Positions 29,170 to 38,877 of a DNA stretch of 64,000 bases are shown piece after piece. Positions within the stretch are counted from its first letter, which is position 1. Every line of letters begins with the position of its first letter. The position numbers and the translations under genes were made by a program. Source of the stretch: Propionibacteriaceae bacterium ZF39 (lineage in GTDB: Bacteria > Actinomycetota > Actinomycetes > Propionibacteriales > Propionibacteriaceae); contig CP154795.1 in the NCBI GenBank assembly GCA_039565995.1, positions 2,790,001 to 2,854,000 of the forward strand, read 5' to 3'. The notes beneath the pieces were generated by a model. That model worked only from the letters and a program-made list of their open reading frames with translations. It was not told the DNA's origin and searched no databases.

Positions 29170-30456
29170 ATGACCGCTGCTCGTCGCGTCGCCATCCTCG
29201 GCGGCAACCGCACCCCCTTCGCCCGCGCCGGCGGAAAATATGCGAAAGCGTCCACCCAGGATCTCCTGACCGCCGCGCTCGAGGGCCTGATCGCGCGGTT
29301 CGGATTGGGCGGCGAACGACTGGGCGAAGTCGTCGCGGGTGGGGTCATGAAACACACGCGCGACTTCAACCTGACCAGGGAAGCCGTGCTCGGGACGAGC
29401 CTCGATCCCCACACTCCTGCCAACGACATCCAGCAGGCGTGCGCGACCGGCATGCAGGCGACCATCCAGGTGGCCAACAAGATCGCGCTGGGCCAGATCG
29501 ACTCTGGCATTTCGGGCGGGACCGATTCCGCTTCCGATGCACCGATCGCCGTGAGCGAGGGCCTGCGCGGCATCCTTCTGGATCTCAACCGGGCCAGGAC
29601 TCCCGGCCAGCGACTGAAGATCCTGGCCCGTTTCCGGCCCGAGTTCCTGGCCCCGGCGCTCCCCCAGGCGGCCGAGGCCCGCACCGGCCTGTCGATGGGT
29701 GAACACATGGCCCTGACCAACCAGCAGTGGGACATCGCGCGCGCCGACCAGGACGCGCTCGCCGCGGCCAGCCACCAGAACCTCGCCCGGGCCTGGGAGG
29801 ACGGTTTCTTCGACGATCTGGTCACGCCGTTCCTGGGCGTCACCCGCGACACCACGCTGCGGCCCGACACCACGGTGGAGAAGCTCGCCGAACTCAAGCC
29901 GGTCTTCGGCAAGGATCTCGGCGAGGCCGCGACGCTGACCGCCGGCAACTCCACCCCCCTGACCGATGGCGCGTCCACTGTGTTGCTGTCGAGCGAGGAG
30001 TGGGCGGAGCAACATCACCTGAAGCCCCTGGCCTGGTTCGTCGACGCCGAGACCGCGGCCGTCGACTACGTGTCCGGCAACGAGGGCCTGCTGGTCGCGC
30101 CGGCGTACGCGGCTGCGCGACTTCTCGCCCGCAACGGCCTGACCCTGCAGGACTTCGATGTCTATGAGATCCACGAGGCTTTCGCGTCCACGCCGCTGAC
30201 CCTGCTGAAGATGTGGGAGTCGGAGGAATTCTGCTCCGACAAGCTCGGGCTCGACGCCCCGCTCGGGTCGATCGACCGCAGCAAACTCAACGTCAACGGC
30301 GGTTCGATCGCGGCCGGTCACCCCTTTGCCGCCACCGGCGGGCGCATCCTCGCCACCACGGCCAAATTGCTCGCTCAGAACGGCGGCCGCGCCCTCGTCT
30401 GCGTCTGCGCCGCCGGCGGTCTCGGCGTCGCCGCGATCCTGGAGGCAGCCCGATGA
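29170..30456 (+). CDS. Acetyl-CoA acetyltransferase / 3-ketoacyl-CoA thiolase
   Basis: Thiolase of 428 residues from ATG 29170, which has GGAG nine bases before it. Active-site residues are visible: the nucleophile cysteine in QQACATGMQA near residue 93, the catalytic histidine in NVNGGSIAAGHPFAATGGR near residue 385, and the C-terminal cysteine in CVCAAGGLG. The order thiolase, two-domain FabG4-type reductase, MaoC dehydratase equals fadA2-fabG4-htdX (Rv0243-Rv0242c-Rv0241c) of Mycobacterium tuberculosis. It is coupled to the reductase by an ATGA overlap. Confidence 0.92.
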   Translation: MTAARRVAILGGNRTPFARAGGKYAKASTQDLLTAALEGLIARFGLGGERLGEVVAGGVMKHTRDFNLTREAVLGTSLDPHTPANDIQQACATGMQATIQVANKIALGQIDSGISGGTDSASDAPIAVSEGLRGILLDLNRARTPGQRLKILARFRPEFLAPALPQAAEARTGLSMGEHMALTNQQWDIARADQDALAAASHQNLARAWEDGFFDDLVTPFLGVTRDTTLRPDTTVEKLAELKPVFGKDLGEAATLTAGNSTPLTDGASTVLLSSEEWAEQHHLKPLAWFVDAETAAVDYVSGNEGLLVAPAYAAARLLARNGLTLQDFDVYEIHEAFASTPLTLLKMWESEEFCSDKLGLDAPLGSIDRSKLNVNGGSIAAGHPFAATGGRILATTAKLLAQNGGRALVCVCAAGGLGVAAILEAAR

Positions 30457-31799
30457 CCGATCCGTACGCCCAGTTCATCGCCACCGACCTCGGCAAGGCG
30501 GTGGCCCGCAAACTCGGCCTGCCCCGGCCGGTGACGCTGCGCCGCTTCGACCCCGAGGCGCCCCTGTGTGACGAGCCGATTCTCGTCGCCGGGCCAGGGC
30601 CGATGGTGGCTTCGATCACCCACGCCCTGCGCGAGGGCCACGAACTCGATGTGGTCGACTCGCTCGACGCGCTCACCGAGGAGACCAAGCTCGGAGCTCT
30701 GGTGTTGGACCTGTCGTCCATCCGCGAGCCCGCCGAGCTGGAGACGCTCAGGGAGCTCGGTGCGCCCGCCGTTCGGCGGCTGGGACCGAACGCCCGTGTC
30801 GTGCTCATCGGCACCGACCCCGACGTGCTCACCGATCCCGTGGCCATCGCCACCCACAAGGGCCTGATCGGCGCCACCCGATCGATCGCCAAGGAGCTCC
30901 GGGCCGGGGCCACGGCCAACATCGTGCTGGGTCCGGTCGATCCCGGACCGGCCGCGCTCGTGCCGGCCGTCGAATTCTTCCTGTCGGGACGCTCGGCCTA
31001 TGTCGACGGACAACCCCTGCGGGTGGGCTCGACCGGCGCGGAGTTCCCCCAGGACCCCGTCCGGCCCCTGACCGGAAAAGTGGCGGTTGTGACCGGCGCG
31101 GCGCGCGGGATCGGCGCGGCCATCGTCACGACGCTGGCGCGCGATGGCGCGACCGTGGTCGGAGTCGATGTGCCGGCCGCCGGCGACAAACTCGCGACGG
31201 TCGTCAACAAGGTGGGCGGCAGTGCCCTCCTGCTCGACATCACCGCGCCCGATGCAGGCCGCCGGATCCTCAACCACTGCCGGGCCCGCCACGGGGCGCT
31301 CGACATCGTCGTCCACAACGCCGGCATCACGCGCGACAAGCTGTTCGTGAACACCGACGCTGATCGCTGGGGCCAGGTCATCGACGTCAACCTGCGCTCG
31401 ATCATCGCGATGAACGAGGCTTTTCTCGGCGAGAAGGGCCTCGGCGAGGGGGGTCGGGTCGTCTGTCTCGCCTCCCAGAGCGGCATCGCCGGCAACCGGG
31501 GTCAGACGAACTATGCGGCGTCCAAGGCGGGCGTGATCGGTCTGGTCGCCGCGACGGCTCCCGAGTTGGCGAGCCGCGGCATCACGATCAACGCGGTGGC
31601 ACCCGGATTCATCGAAACCGAGATGACGGCCCGGATTCCGTTCGCCACCCGGGAGCTCGGCCGCCGGGTCAACTCCCTCCAACAGGGTGGCAAACCGGTG
31701 GACGTGGCCGAGGTTGTCGCCTTCCTTGCTCAGCCAGCCTCGACCGCCATCACGGGCCAGACTCTCCGGGTCTGTGGCCAGAGCATGATGGGGGCCTGA
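30453..31799 (+). CDS. FabG4-type 3-ketoacyl reductase
   Basis: NAD(P)-dependent short-chain dehydrogenase of 448 residues, the long HMwFabG type. Residues 1-205 form a degenerate N-terminal Rossmann domain (PILVAGPGPM, THKGLIGATRSIAKEL). Residues 210-448 form the active SDR domain, with TGAARGIGAA near residue 215, VHNAGITRDK, the catalytic serine in CLASQSG and tyrosine-lysine in NYAASKAG, then AVAPGFIETEMT. Mycobacterial FabG4 has the same layout and reduces 3-ketoacyl-CoA with NADH. The start overlaps the thiolase stop and its own stop abuts the dehydratase start. Confidence 0.92.
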   Translation: MTDPYAQFIATDLGKAVARKLGLPRPVTLRRFDPEAPLCDEPILVAGPGPMVASITHALREGHELDVVDSLDALTEETKLGALVLDLSSIREPAELETLRELGAPAVRRLGPNARVVLIGTDPDVLTDPVAIATHKGLIGATRSIAKELRAGATANIVLGPVDPGPAALVPAVEFFLSGRSAYVDGQPLRVGSTGAEFPQDPVRPLTGKVAVVTGAARGIGAAIVTTLARDGATVVGVDVPAAGDKLATVVNKVGGSALLLDITAPDAGRRILNHCRARHGALDIVVHNAGITRDKLFVNTDADRWGQVIDVNLRSIIAMNEAFLGEKGLGEGGRVVCLASQSGIAGNRGQTNYAASKAGVIGLVAATAPELASRGITINAVAPGFIETEMTARIPFATRELGRRVNSLQQGGKPVDVAEVVAFLAQPASTAITGQTLRVCGQSMMGA

Positions 31800-32678
31800 A
31801 TGTCGAACAGTTCCGCCGCTCACGAGGTCCAACTGACCGAGTCGCCCAATCTCGCGCGGGAGTTTGCACGCGCTGCGTTCACCTCCGGTTCTCGGCCCGG
31901 AGCCATGGGCACCGTGCCCGATACCGTTCTCAAACTGGCCACGACCATCGACCGTGAGCAACTGTTCGGCTATCAGAAGTTGTGCGGTTTCACCCCCGCC
32001 GATCTCCTCCCGCCCACGTTTCCCCACCTGCTCGGCTTTCCGTTGCAGGCGAAGCTCATGGCCGCGCCCGGTTTTCCGCTGCCGATGGCCGGGTTGGTCC
32101 ACCTCCGCAACGAGATGGTCCAGCACGTCGAGCTGTTCGCCCAGGACAACCCCGTCGTCACGGTCTTCGCCGAAAACCTCGCGCCCCACCCCAAGGGCGT
32201 GACGGTCGATCTGGTGACCCGGGTGGAGGTCGACTCCACCCTGGCCTGGGAATCCCGCAGCACCTATCTGCGTCGTGGACCGGCGGCCGAGAGCGCCGCC
32301 GCGGAGGATGAGGTGCCGGGCGTACCCGAGGGATTGCCGGTCGCGAAGTGGCGGCTACCCGCCGACCTGGGCCGGAAGTACGCCGCCGTGTCCGGCGATG
32401 TGAACCCCATCCACCTGCATCCGTGGGGTGCCCGGATGTTCGGGTTCAAGCGGGCCATCGCGCACGGCATGTGGACCTATGCGCGGACGCTGTCGGCGTT
32501 GGGCCCGCGGGTCCTGGGTCCTGGGGAATCTGTGGTGTGGTTCAGGAAACCGGTGTCGTTGCCGTCGACCGTCACACTGGTGAGACGCCCCGACGGAGAG
32601 GACGGCATCGTGGCGGCCCTGGTGTCGAGCGGTGCCGATCCGAAGCCGCATCTGATCACGCGCTGGCAACGCGGCTGA
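31800..32678 (+). CDS. MaoC/HtdX-type 3-hydroxyacyl dehydratase
   Basis: (R)-specific 3-hydroxyacyl-CoA/ACP dehydratase, 292 residues. The C-terminal hotdog carries the hydratase motif YAAVSGDVNPIHLHPWGARMFGF (about residues 195-217), with the Asp and His of the D-x4-H dyad, followed by AIAHGMWTYA. The N-terminal half is a degenerate hotdog. The ATG directly follows the reductase TGA with no gap. Together the three genes can carry ketoacyl formation, reduction and dehydration; the acyl chain length is unknown. Confidence 0.9.
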   Translation: MSNSSAAHEVQLTESPNLAREFARAAFTSGSRPGAMGTVPDTVLKLATTIDREQLFGYQKLCGFTPADLLPPTFPHLLGFPLQAKLMAAPGFPLPMAGLVHLRNEMVQHVELFAQDNPVVTVFAENLAPHPKGVTVDLVTRVEVDSTLAWESRSTYLRRGPAAESAAAEDEVPGVPEGLPVAKWRLPADLGRKYAAVSGDVNPIHLHPWGARMFGFKRAIAHGMWTYARTLSALGPRVLGPGESVVWFRKPVSLPSTVTLVRRPDGEDGIVAALVSSGADPKPHLITRWQRG

Positions 32679-32728
32679 ACTCACGGGCTCCTAATCTTGG
32701 GCGGAGTTCGACGAGCACAGGAGCCGCC

Positions 32729-33287
32729 TTGACCACCGCCTGGATCGACCTGCCATCCGGTTATTCACTCACGATCGACGACGGGACGATTCTGGCCCGG
32801 AATGCCAAGGGCAAGGACCTCAAATCGGCGCCCGCCGCGGTCAAGAAGACCGATGAGTTCCTCGAACTCGACGGTCTGCTGACGTGGCTGAAGGCGCACG
32901 AGGCCGAGTGCCCTGACCAGGTCGAGCGCTGGCTGCTGCGATCCCTGCCCGTACCGACCGCCGTGCTAGCGACCGTGTGGGCCGACCCGACCTGGCAAGC
33001 AGCCCTCACCGACCTGGTGGTCCGCCCAACCGGGGATGATGACGATGACAACCTCGGATTTCTCCGCGCAGCGAACGTCGATGCCGACGGCCAGCCCACG
33101 GTCGGCATCGTCAGCCTCGACGGCGAATCAGTGACGCTCGAGGCGGCCGAAATCCTGATCCCCCGTGGCGCTCCTCGAGCGCCTGGCCGAAGCCGGAGCG
33201 ACAGGAACCCGGCGTTTCGACGGATCGTTCGAGCCGGATCCAACAGCTCTGCGCCCGATCTGGACGGCGTTGGTCCTCACCACGTGA
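32729..33287 (+). pseudogene. Truncated and frameshifted DUF4132-type gene remnant
   Basis: Starts at TTG 32729 after AGGAG and reads like the N-terminus of large actinobacterial DUF4132 proteins: TTAWIDLPSGYSLTI, ARNAKGKDLKS, RWLLRSLPVPTAVLATVW, then VGIVSLDGESVTLE and EILIP. After the C run near 33161 the reading frame changes. The expected continuation (VALLERLAEAGATGTRRFDG and on) lies in another frame and ends at TGA 33287. Full DUF4132 proteins are several times longer, so the rest is missing. The HNH/DUF222 gene starts right behind it on the other strand. Family assignment is from memory of the N-terminal pattern. Confidence 0.65.
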
Positions 33288-33305
33288 TCGAGTTCCCACG
33301 CGTCC

Positions 33306-34829
33306 TCACTTGTCGCCCGGCCCACTGGGCTGGGTGGACTCATAGCAGTGACCGGTCGGCGTGCGGACCGTCACGACGTGACCGCGTTCTGGCTCCACGG
33401 TCGACGACGCAGACCAGCCCGGCATCGACTTGGCGTAGTTGCAGGCTTCGCACAGGCCCTGAGCGTTTACGTAGGACGATTCGCCACCTTTGGCGTGATC
33501 AGTCACGTGATCGTCATGGCCGATGCGCGCATCACACCACGGCATCCGGCACCGCTGATCCCGCAGCCTGATCAGCTTCCGCAACGCGGGCGACATCGAT
33601 CGACGATTCGCCTCCATCCGCACCATCCGACCCGGTTCCTTGAACAGGCGTCTGAGCGCGATTCGTTGCTCCGGATCCGCCTGGCCCACCAGGTCCCTCA
33701 CCCACGACGCCGCAACCGGACCGTATCCGTCCACGTGCCCTGGCTCGTCATCCACCCCGAACAACGCCCTGTCCGTGATCACCACCATCAGCTCGATCCC
33801 GCAGGGCGCGGTCGCTGAGCATCCCGTGAGCCGCTCCACCAGAGCATCCGCCATCAGCGCACCGCGCCCTTTTGATCCCGACTTTCGCGCCAACCCACCC
33901 TGAACCGCCTCCGGTTGCGTGTCGTCCTGCGGACTCCAGCGCGTTGGGTCTCCGACGAAGCCACCGGCTCTTGCTGCTGCAGCCGCCCTGATCAGAGCGG
34001 CGTACGCGGCAACGCCCTCCTGCAGCCCCAGGATCGCGGTCATCCTCACCATGCCGTCGGGCAGGGGCTGCAGGCTTACCCTCCGACCCCCGGCAGCTTT
34101 CGAGCGGCGCCGGACCACCGCGTCCTGATCCACTTCCACCACCTTGCGCCGCACTTCGTCGACCAGCCGGTTGTTGCCGAGGCCAGGGTGATCGGCCAGG
34201 TAGGCCGTGAACCAGGCATCGACGATCGCCCGGTCACCCGGCGCCAGACAGGCGGTCTCCTGCGCGACCAGCGTGGCCCGATATTCGTTCAACACTCCCG
34301 ATTCAAGGGCAGCCAGCGTGCACGGCAATTCGCGCACCAGACTCCGGGCGACTCCCAGCAGGATCGATCCGCGATAGGGCGACTCGCGCCGGGCCAGCCC
34401 GACCTCGACGCCGAGCCCAACCCCCCGCTTGGCCCGGCGTACTCCCCGGTCCGCCTCCTCCTGCCGCCGCGCCCCCTCCAACGCCACCGCGGCCCGGGCC
34501 TGCAGCGCGGCCGCGCAGGATTTCAGGTCCTCCAGACACCGCAGGAGATCCACCAAGGCTGCCTGATCCGTCGGTAGCGGAGCCGAGGTCATCCGCCCTC
34601 GCCACCACTGCACCTCCGCAGTCAGCAAGGCTTCGTTGTTTTCCACCGCGTCGTCGATCTCGTCCTGCACCGACCGTGGTCCGTCATCCATGGCCCGGAT
34701 CGCTTCCCAGAACTCCAGCTGTTCGGGGGTCAACTCGGGCGGTGCCCACTCGTCGGCGGGCTCGAGCCACCACGGCGGCAATGTGTCGTCATCTGGCGGG
34801 AGGTCCAACCGCTCCAATGCTTCGATCAT
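33306..34829 (-). CDS. HNH endonuclease with DUF222 domain (13E12-repeat type)
   Basis: Protein of 507 residues. The long helical DUF222 region (about residues 60-330) is followed by a C-terminal HNH nuclease: LIRLRDQRCRMPWCDARIGHDDHVTDHAKGG-type spacing, then NAQGLCEACNYAK, with two cysteine pairs for zinc. The family equals the 13E12 repeat proteins of mycobacteria, often multicopy and possibly mobile. A weaker damage-promoter element ends seven bases before the ATG. Tyrosine codons are mixed TAC/TAT. It sits between a decayed DUF4132 gene and a frameshifted ligase gene, which suggests a plastic spot. Confidence 0.88.
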   Translation of the reverse strand: MIEALERLDLPPDDDTLPPWWLEPADEWAPPELTPEQLEFWEAIRAMDDGPRSVQDEIDDAVENNEALLTAEVQWWRGRMTSAPLPTDQAALVDLLRCLEDLKSCAAALQARAAVALEGARRQEEADRGVRRAKRGVGLGVEVGLARRESPYRGSILLGVARSLVRELPCTLAALESGVLNEYRATLVAQETACLAPGDRAIVDAWFTAYLADHPGLGNNRLVDEVRRKVVEVDQDAVVRRRSKAAGGRRVSLQPLPDGMVRMTAILGLQEGVAAYAALIRAAAAARAGGFVGDPTRWSPQDDTQPEAVQGGLARKSGSKGRGALMADALVERLTGCSATAPCGIELMVVITDRALFGVDDEPGHVDGYGPVAASWVRDLVGQADPEQRIALRRLFKEPGRMVRMEANRRSMSPALRKLIRLRDQRCRMPWCDARIGHDDHVTDHAKGGESSYVNAQGLCEACNYAKSMPGWSASSTVEPERGHVVTVRTPTGHCYESTQPSGPGDK

Positions 34830-34836
34830 GCAATTG

Positions 34837-34859
34837 ATTCAAGCTGCGCCCTCCGACAC
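34837..34859 (-). promoter_or_regulatory. PafBC-type promoter-like element of the HNH/DUF222 gene
   Basis: Minus strand GTGTCGGAG, eight bases, TTGAAT. The nonamer and spacing fit, but the hexamer has TT instead of TA. Seven bases separate it from the ATG. The remaining 147 bases up to the ligase gene hold no gene. Confidence 0.5.
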
Positions 34860-35006
34860 TTTTCGCGCTCCCCAAGACCTCTTTCCGGAACCGGAAATCA
34901 CCAAATTATTGTCATCCTGCCTTATAACACGATCCGGCCGGGCTCCTTGGCAGACGGCAGGTGAACTCCTCGAGCAGCCGCATTTACTGCCCAGTAGCCT
35001 GACCCC

Positions 35007-36682
<1,676 letters not shown>

Positions 36683-36687
36683 CACCC

Positions 36688-38061
36688 TCAGCACTCGATG
36701 ACGTTGACGGCCAACCCGCCGAGGGCCGTCTCCTTGTATTTCGCCTGCATGTCGCGCCCGGTGTCGCGCATGGTCTTCACGACCTCGTCGAAGGTCACCT
36801 TGTGGTGGCCATCCCCGTGGAGCGCGGTGCGCGCAGCAGCGATGGCCTTCACCGAGGCGATGGCGTTGCGTTCGATACACGGGATCTGCACGAGCCCACC
36901 GATCGGGTCGCAGGTCAGGCCCAGATTGTGTTCCATGCCGATCTCGGCGGCGTTCTCAATGTGGTCGGTATAGCCGCCGAGGACACCGGTCAGGCCGGCC
37001 GCGGCCATCGAACACGCCGACCCGACCTCGCCCTGACAGCCGACCTCCGCACCCGAGATGGACGCCTGTTGCTTGATGATGATGCCGATCGACCCGGCGA
37101 TCAGCAGGAAGCGCACGATGCCGTCCTCGCTCGCGCCGGGCACGAACTCCGTGTAGTACTTCAGCACCGCCGGGATGATGCCCGAGGCCCCATTGGTCGG
37201 GGCCGTCACCACGCGTCCGCCGCCGGCGTTCTCCTCGTTGACCGCGAGCGCCCAGAGGCTGACCCAGTCCATGCCGCGCATGGGATCGTCTTCCTGGCCG
37301 TCGACCCTGAGCTTCCGAAACAGCTCGGGCGCCCGCCGGCGTACGCGAAGTCCGCCGGGCAGGATGCCCTCGGTCTTCAACCCGTTGTCGATGCATTCGG
37401 ACATGACCGACCAGATCTTCAGCAGCCCGGCCCGGGTCTCTTCCTCGGGGCGGAAGGCGGCTTCGTTCGCCAGGATGAGGCCCGACCAGGACAGGCCCGA
37501 TTCCTCGCAGGCCGCGACCAGTTCGGCACCGGTGCTGAACGGATAGGGCAACTTGACCGACTCGGAAGGCAGCTCATCGGCTGCCGCAGATTCCTCGTCG
37601 ACGACGAAACCACCCCCGATCGAGTAGTAGCTCTTGCGGTGGAGTTCCTCACCCGATCCGTCGAACGCCGTGAGCGTCATCCCATTGGGATGGAACGGCA
37701 GGCTGACCCGGCCGTTGAGAATCAGGTCGTTGTCCCAATCGAAGGTGATCTCACGCTCCCCGCCCAGCAGGAGCCGATGGCCGGCGCGCACTCGCTCGAC
37801 CTGGTCGGCCACGCCCCGAGGATCGACCGTGTCCGGCTCCTCCCCCAGCAGGCCGAGAATCACGGCGACATCGCTCGCATGGCCCCGCCCCGTGGCCCCA
37901 AGGCTTCCGAAGAGCTCGGCATGGACGCGCTCGACCCGGTCGAAGACTCCCCCGTCCCGCAACTCGTCGAGAAATCGGACGCCGGCCCGCATCGGCCCCA
38001 CCGTGTGGGAGCTCGACGGACCAATCCCGATCTTGAACAGGTCAAACACGCTGAGTGCCAT
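36688..38061 (-). CDS. sdaA: L-serine ammonia-lyase, iron-sulfur type
   Basis: Deaminates L-serine to pyruvate with a [4Fe-4S] cluster. The 457-residue single-chain form begins [21 protein letters not shown] (beta domain). The alpha part holds [13 protein letters not shown] near residue 285, [11 protein letters not shown] and [23 protein letters not shown], which carry cluster cysteines. It stands alone and ends five bases from the end of the frameshifted acyl-CoA ligase on the opposite strand. No regulator is next to it. Confidence 0.95.
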   Translation of the reverse strand: MALSVFDLFKIGIGPSSSHTVGPMRAGVRFLDELRDGGVFDRVERVHAELFGSLGATGRGHASDVAVILGLLGEEPDTVDPRGVADQVERVRAGHRLLLGGEREITFDWDNDLILNGRVSLPFHPNGMTLTAFDGSGEELHRKSYYSIGGGFVVDEESAAADELPSESVKLPYPFSTGAELVAACEESGLSWSGLILANEAAFRPEEETRAGLLKIWSVMSECIDNGLKTEGILPGGLRVRRRAPELFRKLRVDGQEDDPMRGMDWVSLWALAVNEENAGGGRVVTAPTNGASGIIPAVLKYYTEFVPGASEDGIVRFLLIAGSIGIIIKQQASISGAEVGCQGEVGSACSMAAAGLTGVLGGYTDHIENAAEIGMEHNLGLTCDPIGGLVQIPCIERNAIASVKAIAAARTALHGDGHHKVTFDEVVKTMRDTGRDMQAKYKETALGGLAVNVIEC

Positions 38062-38132
38062 GAGACCATCATCACACCCGACCCAAGGGCGCGCGAGGGC
38101 AATCGAGAAGTCCGGCGAGGACTCCCGCTGGG

Positions 38133-38873
38133 TCAGGGCGACAGGTGGCGCAGGAACCGCTGGGGATCAGCAAGGAAATATCGCTCATTCACGACGAGGG
38201 CGAGGTCTCCCCAGTCCTCCTCGGCGTACCCCTCGGGCCCCAACTCCAGGATCCGCGCCCCCGGCAGCGCCGCGAGGATCGGTGAGTGGGTCGCCAGAAT
38301 GATCTGAACGCGCTCGTCCTCGAGCAGTTCGAGCAGGGTCGCCAGCACCCGCAGCGTGGAGTCGAACGACAGCGCCGACTCGACCTCGTCGAACAGATAG
38401 AGCCCCGGCCGCGGCTGCCCCCGATGGAAGCACCGGTCGGCGATCAGGTCGAGGAACGATTCCCCGTGGCTGCGCTGATGGAACGACGCCATCCCGACGT
38501 CCTCGAGATAGGTGTAGAACCCGTGCATCGTCTCGGCCCGCAGAAAGTAGCCGCCGCGGGACGCGCCCGGCCCCCGGTCGAGGGTCAGGGCGTCGGCCAG
38601 TGAGGATTCGGTACGCCGCGTCGTGTGCATCGCACCGGTCGACCCGCCTTCGGCATTGAACCCGTACGCCTCAGCGATCGCCTCGATGATCGTCGACTTG
38701 CCGGAGCCGTTCTCGCCGACGAGCACGGTCGCCCCACCCAGCTCCAGGCCCTCGTCGAGAAGCTGGCGCACGGCCGGAATCGTGTAGGGCCACTGCCGGA
38801 GGTCGATCTCCGCCCCCTCCCGCCGACCGAGCCCCCGGATCGGCCGGGGCCGCATCCACTCCGCGCCGGCCAT
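38133..38873 (-). CDS. AAA-family ATPase (COG3910-like, predicted)
   Basis: Predicted ATPase of 246 residues from ATG 38873. Walker A is VLVGENGSGKSTIIEAIAEAYGF near residue 50, a signature-like stretch GESFLDLI lies near residue 147, and Walker B is LYLFDEVESALS near residue 168, followed by ILATHSPILAALPGARILEL. This is the minimal SMC/ABC-like ATPase head without a long coiled coil. The start is four bases after the polA stop, so it is probably cotranscribed with polA and, through it, under the same damage promoter. The substrate is unknown. Confidence 0.85.
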   Translation of the reverse strand: MAGAEWMRPRPIRGLGRREGAEIDLRQWPYTIPAVRQLLDEGLELGGATVLVGENGSGKSTIIEAIAEAYGFNAEGGSTGAMHTTRRTESSLADALTLDRGPGASRGGYFLRAETMHGFYTYLEDVGMASFHQRSHGESFLDLIADRCFHRGQPRPGLYLFDEVESALSFDSTLRVLATLLELLEDERVQIILATHSPILAALPGARILELGPEGYAEEDWGDLALVVNERYFLADPQRFLRHLSP

Positions 38874-38877
38874 GACG

